Positions 12,397 to 23,800 of a stretch of DNA of 64,000 bases are shown piece after piece; the first letter of the stretch is position 1, and each line of letters opens with the position of its first letter. The DNA lies in NCBI GenBank assembly GCA_009801085.1, contig VNWV01000002.1:3472001-3536000 (forward strand), in the 5' to 3' direction. Below the pieces are notes generated by a model. The model was not told the DNA's origin, did no database searches, and saw only the letters and a list, made by a program, of their open reading frames with translations. Position numbers and translations under genes: made by a program. The stretch is from Lasiodiplodia sp. COLG20. Taxonomy: Eukaryota > Ascomycota > Dothideomycetes > Botryosphaeriales > Botryosphaeriaceae.

Positions 12397-13949
12397 ATGG
12401 GAATCCAAACGCACGTAGAGGATCTCGAGCCGGTCAGCTGGGCCTTGATGGCCCTAGCCATCCTCTTGGTCATCGTCAGATTAACGATCCGCTACACCGC
12501 CACACATCAACTCCGCACTGAGGACATCATGGTCGGCGTGGCTCTGGTAAGTACATCCTCAGAAGCGCCGATGCTCTTCATCACTCACGCTCAACCGCGC
12601 AGTTGATGGACATAGGGGCGACTGTAGCCTTAGCGCTAGCTGTACAGTTGGGCGGACTTGGAAAACATCGAGCCGGCTTAACGGAGAAACAAAATGATGC
12701 CAGAACCAAGGTACTATTCCGGATTATGAGGGGAGTGATGAAAATTGCTGAAATTCCTTAGGCCAACTACGCTCAACACCTTCTCTACATCGCCGTCATA
12801 GCTACTGCCAAAATATCAATGACTGTCTTCTTCCGGCGGCTTGCTGTCAAGAAAGTAGATCTCCCCTATACCTAGCTAACAACTACTCCAACGGCTAACT
12901 AATCCCTCTTAAGATCCACCATCGCGTAATCTGGGCCCTCGCCATCATAATAGCCCTCTGGGCCATCAGCGCCGAGTTTATCGTGGCCTTCCAGTGTCCG
13001 ATGCCGCAACCCTGGGACCCCACAGCTTACCCCGCCGGCTCCTGCCTGCCGGAGAAGATCTGGCTCTACGTGACTGTCGTCGACTGCCTGACCGAGGCCA
13101 TGATAATGGCTCTGCCTTTCTGGATAATCTACAACGTGCGGATACCCCGTCGAAAGAAATGGCTAATACAGACGCTATTCGCCTTCCGCATCGTGTACGT
13201 CCACAACAACAACATCCCCACCGACCCCCCAAGAAAAAGAAAAAAAAGACTAACCATCAATTCCACGCACCAGCGTCATCGCCGCCAGCATAACCCGCTA
13301 CGCCGCCTCCCAAGCCCGGTCCACATCCTCGACGACGACGACGTCAGTGAGCCAGCACCATCGCCCTCGCACCGCAGCAGCGACAGACACAGGAACAACA
13401 CCGAAAGCAGCGCCCTTCGACACGTCCTACGACCAGACCGGCTACTGGCTGTGGACGGACCTGCACAGCACCATCGCCATCATCGCCGCCTGCATCCCGG
13501 CCCTCAAACCCTTCCTCGAGTGGTCCGCCGGCCGCATCGCCGGCAACATTTCCTCTGCTGCTTCCGCCTCGTTCCCGGCGTCGTACGGCTTCCAGCGCTC
13601 GGCGAGAGCCGGCGGGTACGTGTGCAGCAGCAACAGTGATGGCGGCGCGAATAAGAAGAAGTCCTATCCGTTAAGGGCGATGTCGGGCGGGAGGGATGGT
13701 GGTGATGACGATGACGATATCGAGAGGGCTGCTGCTGTCATCAGCAGCAGGCGGCCGGACGTAGTGGATGTGAGGGAAAGTAGCACTGAGAGTATAGCGG
13801 AGACGGAGGCCAGCGAGGCGGGCATCATAGATGGGCGGACGAAGAAGAAGACGGAGTGGGAGGTGATGGGCTACTACGGCAATAGTGGTATGGCACCGAG
13901 GGAGTCGGCAGATGATGCGCGTAGGGAAAGGGGCATGAGCACTTTGTAG
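12397..13949 (+). CDS. Rhodopsin-domain (PTH11-like) seven-helix integral membrane protein
   Basis: Five exons: 12397-12546, 12603-12710, 12762-12854, 12914-13194, 13274-13949 (total 1308 nt, 435 aa). All introns are GT..AG; the fourth uses donor GT|GTACGT, which restores the FAFRIVVIAASITRYA join. Hydrophobic helices are visible in each exon: WALMALAILLVIVRLTI, DIGATVALALAVQLGGL, LLYIAVIATAKISMTVFF, VIWALAIIIALWAISAEFIV, TVVDCLTEAMIMALPFWIIY and STIAIIAACIPALKPFLEW. The order and the QCPMPQPWD / SYDQTGYWLWTDLHST loops fit the fungal rhodopsin-domain family (related to PTH11-type GPCR-like proteins). The tail (~residues 310-435) is acidic and Ser/Arg-rich, probably cytoplasmic. The stretch RSTSSTTTTSVSQHHRP (near 13319-13370) is atypical for a loop and could hide a further short intron. 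Ligand unknown. Confidence 0.75.
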
Positions 13950-14499
13950 TTGTGGGCGGGCTGCCCATAGTAGTGTGTGCGGACGTTCTTTGCCTTTTTT
14001 TTTTCTTTTGTATATCAAGTGATGAATGAAATGTTTTATCACGATGCGATCTCTTCTAAGTGTGTCTTTCATTACCACATGAAGATGAGAGAAGGTGTAT
14101 CTCGAGTGTGACTACCAGCGTAAGTGAGACAGTGGGGTGTTGAAGTGACATGTGTGCCCGAATTTGCAAGTTTTAACTTGAACCGAACAAAAAAAGCCAA
14201 CACTTAATTCATCTAACCAACACTCTTCACCTACACTTTTCACAACACCTCTAACATTTTTCCAAATATCCCCCTGATACTTTAGATAAAATTTTATATC
14301 TCACTTAGGTAATTTGGCGCTGTCTCACATCTCACCTCCACCGCCTCACCTACTATTCACCGCACACTTCCCCTTCCAACAACTAAACCTCACACCCGCA
14401 ACATTCCTCTCACGCAACCATCAAGAAAATAATCAATAATTAATACATCACCCACTCAAACCGAAAACCCCCGCACCCCCCCTCCCAAATCCTCCCCTC
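13950..14499. other. Intergenic between convergent gene ends
   Basis: AT-rich then C-rich sequence with a T-run near 13997. No gene seen. It lies between the stop at 13949 (+) and the stop at 14500 (-), so it probably holds two 3' UTRs. Confidence 0.4.
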
Positions 14500-15201
14500 T
14501 CACGCACCAACACCCCCATCCATATCCGCCTTCCCCCCATACCCCTGCGCCCTCCTCTGCGCCTCGTCGTTTCCTCCTGCCCCCTCAACCAGGGCCTCCG
14601 TGCCGCCGAACCCGCCTGCATGCGCAGCCTGGCCGGTTCCTGCCATCGCCGGGTCGGTGTAGCCCGTCACGCCGCCTTGCTCGGACACGGCCTGGCCGAA
14701 CCGGATCTTCTCGGCCGGCGAGACTTGCGTGGCGGCGTTGGCCGTTGTCTTGTGCTGGGTCGAGCCGGAGCTGGGTGCGTCGGCGGTGGTGGAGGAGGTG
14801 CCGTCTGTGGGGGAAAGAAGGATGTGACGTCAGTTTGACGGCAGGCAAGTGTGGGTTGAGGGGCGGCTCTGTTTTTTTGGGACGTGGGAATTTAGAGGGT
14901 ACGATGGGCGGCGGAAAAGGTAAGTCGAAGAGGATTGATGCTCTGTGGGAGAATTTGGGAGGGGATTTGGTTTGGTTGGCTACGTACGGCCTAGTTGTCC
15001 TGGCTCCTTGGCAGTCGGGTTGGTGACGGTCTTGATGGACTCGTACCTGTCAATTGTGAGTTAAGGTTAGCGAACGGCTCGATGGCAGATGAGGAGCGAC
15101 GCTGCATATGGTATGACGTGGGCGGGCAGCTGCTGTGAGTGAGGGAAAGCGTACTGCGTGCTGCGGCCACCGGGCTCAGTGTCCATGAGGTTGGAAGACA
15201 T
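14500..15201 (-). CDS. Small hypothetical protein, 136 aa, Gly/Ala/Thr-rich
   Basis: Three exons, 15201..15155, 15046..14988 and 14804..14500, total 411 nt. Introns are GTACGC..CAG (108 nt) and GTACGT..CAG (183 nt); both have good acceptors and keep frame. The protein begins MSSNLMDTEPGGRSTQYES, continues with IKTVTNPTAKEP and VSPAEKIRFGQAVSEQGG, and ends in a Gly-rich segment (YGGKADMDGGVGA). There is no signal peptide or membrane segment, and it looks disordered. I do not recognise the family. The reading is supported by three mutually consistent splice joins rather than by a domain, so the exact exons are less certain than for its neighbours. Confidence 0.6.
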
Positions 15202-15808
15202 GATTGATATTCGAGAAAGTTGAGGACTGAAGTGTTCTGTAAGAGAAGGCTGGAGTAGAATCGATCGAGGGAACAATCGGTCTTTAAGCAGCGCGGGGTG
15301 TAGAGCGGAAGTTGTTGAGATGTGCTGCAGCTCCCCTCCATAGCTATGACGTAGGCTGCTGGATCCCTCCGCATCATGCATTCCTAAATCAGTTAAAGCG
15401 CATGCCATTCACGTTGCTCACAGCCCGAACGAGGCAACAGCTTCTAGGACATCGACATCTGCATTTCGCTATTCCACAGATGCGTGGTGCTCGTGAAATT
15501 TTGCGGTGTCATCCGCCCCCTTCGACCTATGCGACCCCGGCAATTTCTGTCACTCGATCGAACACGCTACCGTCCGACCCTACCCATTCCATTTTGATAT
15601 TTTGTCATGCTGAAGAAAATAAAATAACCCGACTAAAACATCCCAAGCCTTTCAACCCGAGACGCCCACCGATAAAGGACCTCTTTTTCGACCAGGGCGC
15701 ACGCACGGCAAAAATGCCCGTCGTCCGTTCATCAGCCGCCGAGAACTTCGCCGTGCTCGCTGTCGTCTAAAAAGCGTCGTCGGAGCAGGAACCGGAACCG
15801 CGGAGCAT
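15202..15808. other. Intergenic between two minus-strand genes
   Basis: Nothing recognised. Should include the promoter of the small gene starting at 15201 and the 3' UTR of the eS10 gene ending at 15809. Confidence 0.4.
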
Positions 15809-16676
15809 TTACTGGGGAGCGTTGCCAGCAGCGGGGGCACGGCCACGGCCGAAGCCACCACGGAACTGGGGCTGGAACTCGCCGGGGGCGCCGCCCTCCT
15901 TCTCGCCAGCGTCACGGCGGCGGTAGGAGTCACGGTCGCCACGGGGACCACCACGGCCACCGCCACGGCGCTCACCGTCGAGCATGCCACGCGGGGGAGC
16001 GTGCGAGCGCTGCTGCTTGATGTGGGTCTGGGGAACGATCTCGGCCGGGAGGTGGAGCCACTCGCGGAGGTAGTCAAGACCCTCGGGGCTGCTTGCGTGT
16101 TAGCGAAGAGCACAATCTGACGTGGGAGTATGTGGCAACTAACGTGAGGGTGTAGTAGTACCACTGCCACGAGAACTGGGTCTTCAGGTAGCCGCGGGAG
16201 GTGAGGGACTGGCAAGCCTTGATGACCTATTCGCAGATAATTAGTTTCAATTCCAAACAATGGAGTCGTGATCGCAGATCAGGAGAAGAGGTGTTGGTGG
16301 AGATGCACATCTCTCAGAGATTTACGGTGTGGGTAGCACGTACATAGAGGTTCTTGGTGTCAATGTCCTGGTGCTTGGGAAGGTTGAAGTCCCTGTAGAG
16401 AGCAAGTCAGTCTCCAAACATAGTCGAAGCCCCAAAATATTTCCAGCTCGAATTCCACCCTCTCCGTTTCTTCCTATCCTCGGGGAAAGTACTGACTTCT
16501 TGGCGACGAGAACACCCTCACGGAAGATGTACTCGTGAATCTTCTTGCGGTCGGCCTTGGGAATAAGCCTAGCGGAATTTTCGATCAGCCCCAGTTCGTC
16601 CAACAGCAGCAGCAGCGCAGCGCGCATTCGTCCTCCTCTCGCAAAGCAGCATCGCAGGTATGGGGATCGCATACAT
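15809..16676 (-). CDS. 40S ribosomal protein eS10 (RPS10)
   Basis: Five coding exons: 16676-16675 (only AT), 16568-16497, 16392-16344, 16226-16144 and 16088-15809; 486 nt, 161 aa. The protein reads MLIPKADRKKIHEYIFREGV, then LVAKKDFNLPKHQDIDTKNL, YVIKACQSLTSRGYLKTQFS, WQWYYYTLTPEGLDYLREWL, and ends in a Gly/Arg-rich tail closing GNAPQ. This is the complete eS10 family with normal length. It is a small-subunit protein near the mRNA entry region. The start codon is split: AT at 16676-16675, a 106-nt intron (GTATGC..CTAG), then G at 16568. Without that splice the open frame gives a non-homologous N-terminal extension from an ATG at 16664. It is divergent from sde2. Confidence 0.9.
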
Positions 16677-17035
16677 GATGGGCGACTGTGGTGGTTAGTC
16701 CGGAGGGTGGGTTTGCGGGTGGGCTGGCTCGTCGTCGTCGGTCGGAGGTTCCTTGGTGGTTTTCCAACAGCTGATTAACGATGTGCGCGGAGGTCTCGGT
16801 TAACCCGCCCCGGCCAGCGCCAAGACTTCTGCGCGCCCGGCGACTGCCCGCAACGCCAGACGCCGCCGCCGCCGCTGCCCGTAAAGTCCAACACCGCGTT
16901 CACACCGTCGGCAGCTCCCTGCAGCTGCGCTGATTTTCTCGCATCCGCGCTGCATACGGACACCGTGAAACCATCGACCCCTACTGTCCTCGCCGACACC
17001 GGAAACCCCCAGCGCTACAGCCACTCGCATCCAAC
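16677..17035. promoter_or_regulatory. Divergent promoter between eS10 and sde2
   Basis: A 359-bp gap between two outward-facing start codons must hold both promoters and 5' UTRs. It is GC-rich with (CGC)-type runs near 16860-16880. I cannot name a specific element. Confidence 0.5.
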
Positions 17036-17911
17036 ATGGCGCCATCAACCATCAACGTCCTCCTCACCTCGTTTCCGGGCCTGGGCCTGCCGAAGACGCT
17101 CTCGCTCCCCCTCCCAGGCACATCCACCGTCGCCGACTTCAGCGCGGCGCTGACCCAGCGCATCCCCACAATCGACAACCGACTGATCCTGACGACCAAC
17201 TCCAACAAGCTCCTGCAACCCGACTCTGCCACGCCACTATCCTCACTGCTCTCTTCCTCATCCGCCGAGCAAGATGCCCCGGCTTTCCTCTCCCTGCGCC
17301 TCACCGCGCCGCTGTGCGGTGGTAAGGGTGGTTTCGGCTCGCAGCTGCGCGCGGCCGGCGGGCGCATGCGCAAGAAGCGCGGCGCGGGCGAGAACAACGG
17401 CTCGTCGCGCAACTTGGACGGACGGCGGTTGCGCACCGTGACGGAGGCGAAGGCCCTGGCCGAGTACCTGGCCGTGAAGCCCGAGATGGACCAGAAGCAA
17501 AAGGAGGAGCGGCGCCAGCGGTGGCAGGAGATTGTCGAGATGGCTGAGCGCAAGGAGGAGGAGATCTTGAAGGGCGGCAAGGGTAGGCTGAATGGAGAGT
17601 GGGTCGAGGCCAAGGAGGAGGCTGAGGAGCGGACGAGGCTGGCTGTGCTGGAGGCGATGAAGAAGGGGGATATCAAGGACGTTCTGGGCAAGGAGAGTGA
17701 TAGCTCGGCGAGCCCCTCTGAGGGTAGCGAGGGCAGTGAGAGTGAGGAGGAAATCAAGGCTAGCGCGCCAAAGGCTAGTGCGTCGAAGCCTGCTGCTCCG
17801 GCAAACAGGACCTTCTTCGGTTGGGACGATGACGAGGATATGAGCGAAGATGATGAAGATGAGGAGCCCGAGGAACCGGAAGTTGAGGGCAAGGGCAAGG
17901 CTAAGGCTTAA
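17036..17911 (+). CDS. sde2: Sde2-type splicing regulator with cleavable ubiquitin-like N-terminus
   Basis: Single exon, 291 aa. Residues 1-96 form a ubiquitin-fold-like segment (INVLLTSFPGLGLPKTLSLP, later LTAPLCGGKGG). The GG~KGG junction at residues 95-99 is the processing site known in the Sde2 family: in fission yeast deubiquitinating proteases cut after the second Gly and the Lys-starting C-terminal part joins the spliceosome and promotes splicing of particular introns. After the junction come the family motif FGSQLRAAGGRMRKKRGAGE, a charged coiled-coil-prone stretch (~145-215) and an acidic Ser/Glu/Asp tail containing FFGWDDDEDM. ATG 17036 is preceded by CCAAC. It is divergent from eS10. 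Processing is inferred from the motif. Confidence 0.9.
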   Translation: MAPSTINVLLTSFPGLGLPKTLSLPLPGTSTVADFSAALTQRIPTIDNRLILTTNSNKLLQPDSATPLSSLLSSSSAEQDAPAFLSLRLTAPLCGGKGGFGSQLRAAGGRMRKKRGAGENNGSSRNLDGRRLRTVTEAKALAEYLAVKPEMDQKQKEERRQRWQEIVEMAERKEEEILKGGKGRLNGEWVEAKEEAEERTRLAVLEAMKKGDIKDVLGKESDSSASPSEGSEGSESEEEIKASAPKASASKPAAPANRTFFGWDDDEDMSEDDEDEEPEEPEVEGKGKAKA

Positions 17912-18088
17912 GAAATTTTCGACAACAAGTTTGGTGTTTCGGCGCAAGGCCCAGGGCAATGATATTGGCGTTCTGGTACGAAATTCAATTATACCCGGAT
18001 TCGAATGGTTCATTACTACCTATCATTTCGAGGCCTTCAGACATGAGTGAAGCCGTTCTGGTCCCCTCGCGGATCTCTACTATTTTTA

Positions 18089-19955
18089 TCAAGCCCTCCT
18101 CTCCTCCTGCGCCCATGTCACCCTCCGCTCCGCCCTCATCCGATCAAAGGCCAACACGCTCCCCAACAGCACCTGCGCCCCAGCTGCACAGTCCTCCGGC
18201 GCGCAGAACTCGCTCGGGTTGTGGCTCACGCCGTCCCTGCACGGCACGAAGACCATGCCCGTGGGGCACCTGCGCGACGCATACACACTATCGTGTCCCG
18301 CACCGCTCGTCAGGTCTCTGGTCAAGCCCCTCGTGCCGTCATACCAGCCGCTCGCCTTGCGCACGCACGCCACCGCATCCTCGTGGAACACGACGGCCGG
18401 GCTGACGCTGTCGGTCGACCACTCGATCTCGCACGGCACGCCCCGGGTGCAACCGGCCGACACGTCCGTCCCCGCACCGCCGAGCAGCGACGAGCTGCCC
18501 GGAGCGGCGTCGCCGCGCGCGATGGCGGCGAAGTCGGTGCGCAGCGCGTCCTCGAGCGCGTCCAGCACGGCGTCGGACGGAGAGCGGATGTCCAGGCTGA
18601 AGCGCACGTGGCCTGGGACCGTGTTCGTGCTGCCCGGCGTGAGCGTCAGGATGCCGGTGCTGGCGAGGGCGGAGGGGTGCGCGGTGGCGAGGCGGTGCGA
18701 GTGCAGGATCAGCTTGGATGCTGTGAGGAGGGCGTCGGAGCGCGTGGGGAAGGGGGTTGTGCCCGTGTGGCAGTCTGGATGGGAGAATGCGGTCAGTTTG
18801 GTGGTAGGGACGAGGAGAGTGCAGTGATGGGTCTTTGCTCACCTCGTCCTTTCACGTCGATGGTGAACCAGCGATACGCTTGCACGCCTTGCACGACGCC
18901 GATCTTTTTCTGTTCGGTTTCGAGAATGGGGCCCTGTTCGATGTGGAGCTCGAAATGGGCGGCCATGGGCATGGCTTCGTGGCTAGCGGGGGTCTTGCCC
19001 AGGTAACCGATACGCTCCAGCTCGGTCTTCATCGTTGCAGTACCGCCACCAACCTCGCGCAGGTTGTGGGCGCGCTCAAGAGGGATATCGCCAGACCAGA
19101 CCCCTGATGCGACCATGGATACGGGGAAGCGGGCTCCTTCTTCGCTGTTTGGGGTCAAAAATTTATTCCAATTCGCAATAGGGAAGCCGTAGAAAACGAG
19201 AAAAGTAGAGGTACATACTTGGTCCAATTCACTACTCCGACAGGGAACTCTGTCTCTACCCAATTTTCACTGAGGACTTTGAGCATCTCGACACCAGCAG
19301 TGACACCGAGAATGCCATCATACCGGCCACCGCTGGGCTGCGTATCGAGATGAGAGCCAGCGAAAGTAGCAGGGCCTTGTCGTCGTCCGGGGCGAATGGC
19401 AAAGATGTTGCCCATGGCATCGATGGTGGTGTGGCAGCCGAGCGCTTGGGTGGTTGCTACAAACCAGTCTCGGACTTCTTTGTCGGCATCGGAAAGAGAG
19501 AGGCGAGACATTCCTATCTCAGTTGGGGCGCTATGAAAGTCATCAGGACATATTTGATTGCAAAGAAAAAAAATTACAGGTAGTTTTGGATGCAATAGTT
19601 GCGCCTGAGGATATAACAAATTTGGCATAAAAACCAAACCCCTAGTTTGAGGAAAACAAACTTTAATTGAAACTTAAACTTACGTTCCCCAACGCTCGCC
19701 TGCTCCCCACGAGCATGTATAGTGAATATCTTCCATCAGCCTGCTCTGGTTAACTTTCAAGCTGGCGAGATCCGGTTCGGACATCTCCACTGCGTGCCAT
19801 GCTCTGCTTCCTGACACGCTGAAGCATCTAAAGTTCTGGGCACGCAGCATAGGTTTGAACGGCGCCACAGGTCGCGCACATCGCCTGAGTAGTCCGCAAC
19901 CCGCAGTTTGCCGCCGCGCGATAGCTGAAATCATGCTTCCTGTTGTTATTGCCAT
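18089..19955 (-). CDS. M20-family amidohydrolase (N-carbamoyl-L-amino-acid hydrolase / beta-ureidopropionase type)
   Basis: Four exons: 19955..19684, 19530..19219, 19144..18843, 18774..18089; 1572 nt, 523 aa. The splices restore GERWGTAPTEIGMSRL, NWTNEEGARFPVSMVASGVW and VKGRDCHTGTTPFPTRSDAL, all typical of this family. Metal ligands are in GSHLDTQPSGGRYDG and the conserved ELHIEQGPILE follows; GAGHDSVYASRRCPTGMVFV lies near the C-terminus. The enzymes hydrolyse N-carbamoyl amino acids or ureido compounds, releasing CO2 and NH3 (pyrimidine, hydantoin or ureide catabolism); substrate cannot be told from sequence. The chosen start adds an Arg-rich N-terminus (ISAIARRQTAGCGLLRRCAR) that looks like a mitochondrial presequence. 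An alternative start is the Met of MSEPDLASL near 19787, which would give a cytosolic protein. Confidence 0.85.
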
Positions 19956-20839
19956 CGTCAATATTGATGTCTGGTGCTGGTCTGAGGTTGTAGGGATCAA
20001 TTGAGGGCGATGGCTGGTTTTTATGAGCGTATGGAATGTAGGTGGAGTGAGATGTCGTTGAGACAAAAGCAAGATGATCCGACCACTGAGCTTGGCTGTC
20101 ACGGAGATAAGACCTGGCAGGCACCACCCATGGGGTTGGCGTTGTGAAACGTGGGGGTTAGTCGCCGTGCCGTCTTTCCCGATTCAGCCGTCAGCTGACG
20201 CCGCGACCATCGACGTCACCTCACAATGTATTTATTGCAATGTAAACTTCAATACAAAATTGATAGTTTGAAATAAAAAGGCGAATTCCAGAGATGATAA
20301 GCTCTCTCTATATCTGTACAATCCGAAAGGCTCAATGCATATTCTAAATTGGTATCGTGCAACTGATGCTTCTATCTAGCCTTGCATCGTCTTCTATTCA
20401 TATCTTAAAATAATTATGGTTGGCATTTATATAGACTTGATTCTATGAACAAGGCCGTCGCTTCCCCTTCAAGCTCTAGTACTAAAATGATAACAAGCCA
20501 GACGCTCTGCCCAAGGCGAAGCATCAACCATGTAATGTGACTGAAAATGCAGTGAAACATAACAACCAAATGCCATAGTGTTGTCATATCCAGCTATTTG
20601 TGAAGGTAATAGGTAATATTCCCCGATCAAGATTTAATGCGTGACGGGATATGCAAGATGGAGGGGTTGCTGCTTTTGAAAACGGCAAACGGCGCCTTAT
20701 TTTGCGGTGCTGGACAATCAGTTGAGAGTTTGCCTAGCCATTTAAATAAAAGACTGAGGCATAGTCCTGAATTTGCAGAACAGAATTTTGTGTACATCTA
20801 GCTTCTTTGAAAGGCTTCAAAAAGTCGAGAGAGGTCAAC
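19956..20839. other. Intergenic, divergent upstream region
   Basis: No gene seen; AT-rich from about 20220 to 20800. It lies between divergent starts at 19955 (-) and 20840 (+). Confidence 0.4.
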
Positions 20840-21799
20840 ATGTCGGACGACAGGGGCCGTGCTTACGAGGATGGCTACTCAGAAAGCTCCTTCTCGCCAC
20901 CGCGCGGTATTATGGATTTAGGTGAAATGTCACAGATGAGCATGATACCGGCCCCACTCACTATACGAAGAGTCCCGCCATTACCCCCGCTCGATAATCG
21001 AACGGGGCGGTCATGTCCTCGAGCAGAGTTTACAGCTATTAATAGCTACTTGTCAGACGAAGGGGAGAATAGGGAGAACGAGAGCAGCCAGCGCAGAACG
21101 AACAGGACGCCCCGCAGCCACCCCTCGCCTTTCACCGCCCAGCGATCCCCACGCAGCCCTTTCGCCGCCCTCCCGGCCGACGATCCTCGTCGGGGCGCCG
21201 AACACCGCCCAGATGAAAGCTTCTTCACCCGCAGTCACGGACCTTTTCCCTTCACACCCCTCCATCCTCCCTGGTTTGCTGGCACCAACACGAACACCAT
21301 GGATGCACAGCGCACCACCGAGCTCGAGCCCGACTCAGGCGAGAACACCTGTGAGTTCCCCTGCCCTACTCCGTGGATCTGCTAGATGGAATATCGATGC
21401 TAAATATACCCCAGCATTTTCAGCTCAGCAGGAGCGCCATCACCGCCGCCGCGGGCCTCCCGCCCGCCGACCCACTAACCCCCCTGCACCCCGCGTGGCT
21501 CCGCCGATCCCTCCTGGAGGCTCGCATCCGTCGCCCGCGCAGCAGCAGGCCAACAACTTCGACCGTCTGCCCCTTGGTAAGTTCTCACGCCGCTACTGCC
21601 GTGTTTACTTCGAGAGGTTATGATCGAGTGTGACTAAACGATGCTTATCCTAACCCAGGCCGCAGGCAGCACGCAGAAGTCTCGCAAGGGGAGGAAAGTA
21701 GCATGGAGGAAGATCAAGGGGGCCGCCAGGAAATGGTGGAGTAAGCGGCGCAAGATGACGGGCATGCGTGAGGAGGGAGATGATGGCGGCCCTTCATGA
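20840..21799 (+). CDS. Hypothetical Pro/Arg-rich, largely disordered protein, 265 aa
   Basis: Three exons: 20840-21350, 21424-21576, 21666-21799; 798 nt. Donors are GTGAGT and GTAAGT, acceptors TTTTCAG and GCCGCAG. The start at 20840 (CAACATGTCGG) is preferred over the in-frame ATG at 20807. The sequence is rich in Ser, Pro and Arg (RTPRSHPSPFTAQRSPRSPF, then HHRRRGPP) and ends in a strongly basic cluster, VAWRKIKGAARKWWSKRRKM. I recognise no family. The basic C-terminus could be a nuclear localisation, nucleic-acid or membrane-binding segment, which is a guess. Exon 3 could alternatively begin a few bases earlier, but only the acceptor at 21665 keeps the basic frame. Confidence 0.55.
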
Positions 21800-23800
21800 A
21801 CGCTCATGGTCAACTGGGAGGGATTCGTGTCGATGCTTGCGCTTCATTTCACTTCGAAACGTATGTTCGTGGTATGGGCCATTGAAGGTCCGGGGTTCTA
21901 GGGGATAGACGGTTCTGGCTAGATTGACTTTCCGCTATGGGTTATGACCTAGGTCTGGTCATCTCGACGGCTCGAAAAAGGATCTGCTGTTCTGGGTTAA
22001 CCATCTTTCTCCGTGTTTCGGGACTACGTGAATGTGCGCGGGATGCCTTTTCGATATTACGGGATGGAGAAAGCACCTGCATATGGAAGGGAAAAAGCAA
22101 AATAATATTGAAAATATGTGGTGGAATCGCTTGGCTTTAGGAAAGCGCTATAGAGATGTTAAGTAGAACGTACCAGTGTAACCGGGGAGACTCGAAAAAA
22201 CATTGTAGGCTTTGCTACCAGGGAAAATATTCAAGAGAGACAAAGTCAAGAAAGTTGCACTTGCTTTGTACAGGAGAATATATGATTTTCGTTGGCTTAT
22301 CTTTTTTCTCCCAAAAAAATAAATAAAGAAAGAGGCAGATCTCGTTCCCCAGCTGTGAGCTACCGGGGTAAAATTGTAGTACCCCAAGGGTTCATGATCT
22401 TCTTACGTTATGTAAATCTCACAATGCAGCGCATGCTTGGATTATCACATGGGACTGGTTACGGTCTCGGCTTCGATCCTGGCTTCGGGGCTCAAAGATC
22501 CAAGATCCACTGGACGGGTACGTACAACCTCAGTAGGATGGAATCAGGCAGAAAATGATGCGTGATGCAGAGACACGCTGCCGTTATTGACAGGCAGTTG
22601 GTGCTCCGGCGCACGCAGCTCAAACATCGAGTCAGCCTGCAGCTCGGGCCGAGACATGGGTGGCGGACCGGTCAGGGTATGATGCAAGGCTGATTTCTGC
22701 AGCCGGCAACCCCTCGAGGAGGCAGAGCGGATGAACAACAGGCGCAGCCGCAGCGCGGTGACTTGCAGGTTGAAAGCTGGCGGCCGCGAGCTGGCCAGGC
22801 GGTGAAGGGGTGGGGGTTTCGCGAACAGGCATGAAGCTTGAACGGTGGAGATGGGGAAAAATCCACTTTTTGATGTCGATCCTGGAGAATCGGCTATGCC
22901 GTCATAGTCGACAGTAGCTAGCCAGCAGAGACACGCTCTTGAAGGACGGCTCGAATCTTGTTTCAGTCGGGTTGCTGAGCTGTCGTCTTTGGCATTCTAG
23001 TCGGGCCGGAGGGGTGGCCCAGATGCGCTGAGCATTGACGGAGAATTGCGCAAGCAAAAACATGTCGCGCCCGTGAGCAGCATGTCTCTGTGAAGAAGGT
23101 GGCGGCCGTTGGGAGGATCCCAACGTTCTCCTTGCAGCCCGGGGCCGCGCAGGGAGAATCGATCGCGAGCGTTATTTTTGATCGGGCTTTGAGATTTTTT
23201 TGTAAGGGTACCACGGATTGCTCAGCGGCTGCGGCAGAGGCGAGATTTTGGCGACTGTTCTTGATCTTAGCGGTGAGGTCGAGACCCTGTGGCAGGCGGC
23301 GGCGTGCGGCCCATGACGTGGAGTCTTGCAGCTCCTGCTCCGGCTCGCTCCCACAAGGCCCGCAACGAACACCACCGCCGCCAAACTATGCTACCCACCC
23401 TCCATCGCATTCGTCCACGCCTCCAGCTCGCGCCCCTTTAACTCCCCGCTGGCCCCCGCGCCTGGTCTCCAAGCTGGCCCCGAAGCCCTTCCGCCGGAAA
23501 CCCACCGCCCACCGTCCTTACCTCTCCCCTCTCCGCTTCCTCTTCCCACACACACGACTGCACGCCCGCCAGCGCCTCGAAACCTTCCGCCACGAGTACC
23601 TGCCTTCGCTTCGCCACCGAGCCCAGTCCCGCATCTGGCAATACATCCTCCGCCGCCAGCAGAAACGACTCCGCAAGGCCCAGAACGCGCTCGGAAATTT
23701 CCGCGGCAGTCGCATCCTCGCGCTCTTGCGCGGAACGCGCACCACGCTGAACGACTCCCCCCAGGAAAATGTCCACAGCGACGGAGACGGGTCCGGCAAG
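21800..23800. other. Intergenic and probable 5' region of the app1 gene
   Basis: 21800-23090 shows no gene; an A-run and AT-rich stretch lie near 22310-22330. From about 23430 to 23800 the frame leading into app1 is open, C-rich at third positions and encodes basic sequence (RIWQYILRRQQKRLRKAQNA), so part of it may be translated (see the app1 entry). Confidence 0.4.

Noticed and set aside
16322..16672. N-terminal extension of eS10 from the ATG at 16664
   Set aside because: The leader is unlike any eS10; splicing a 106-nt intron recovers the family N-terminus with the start codon completed.
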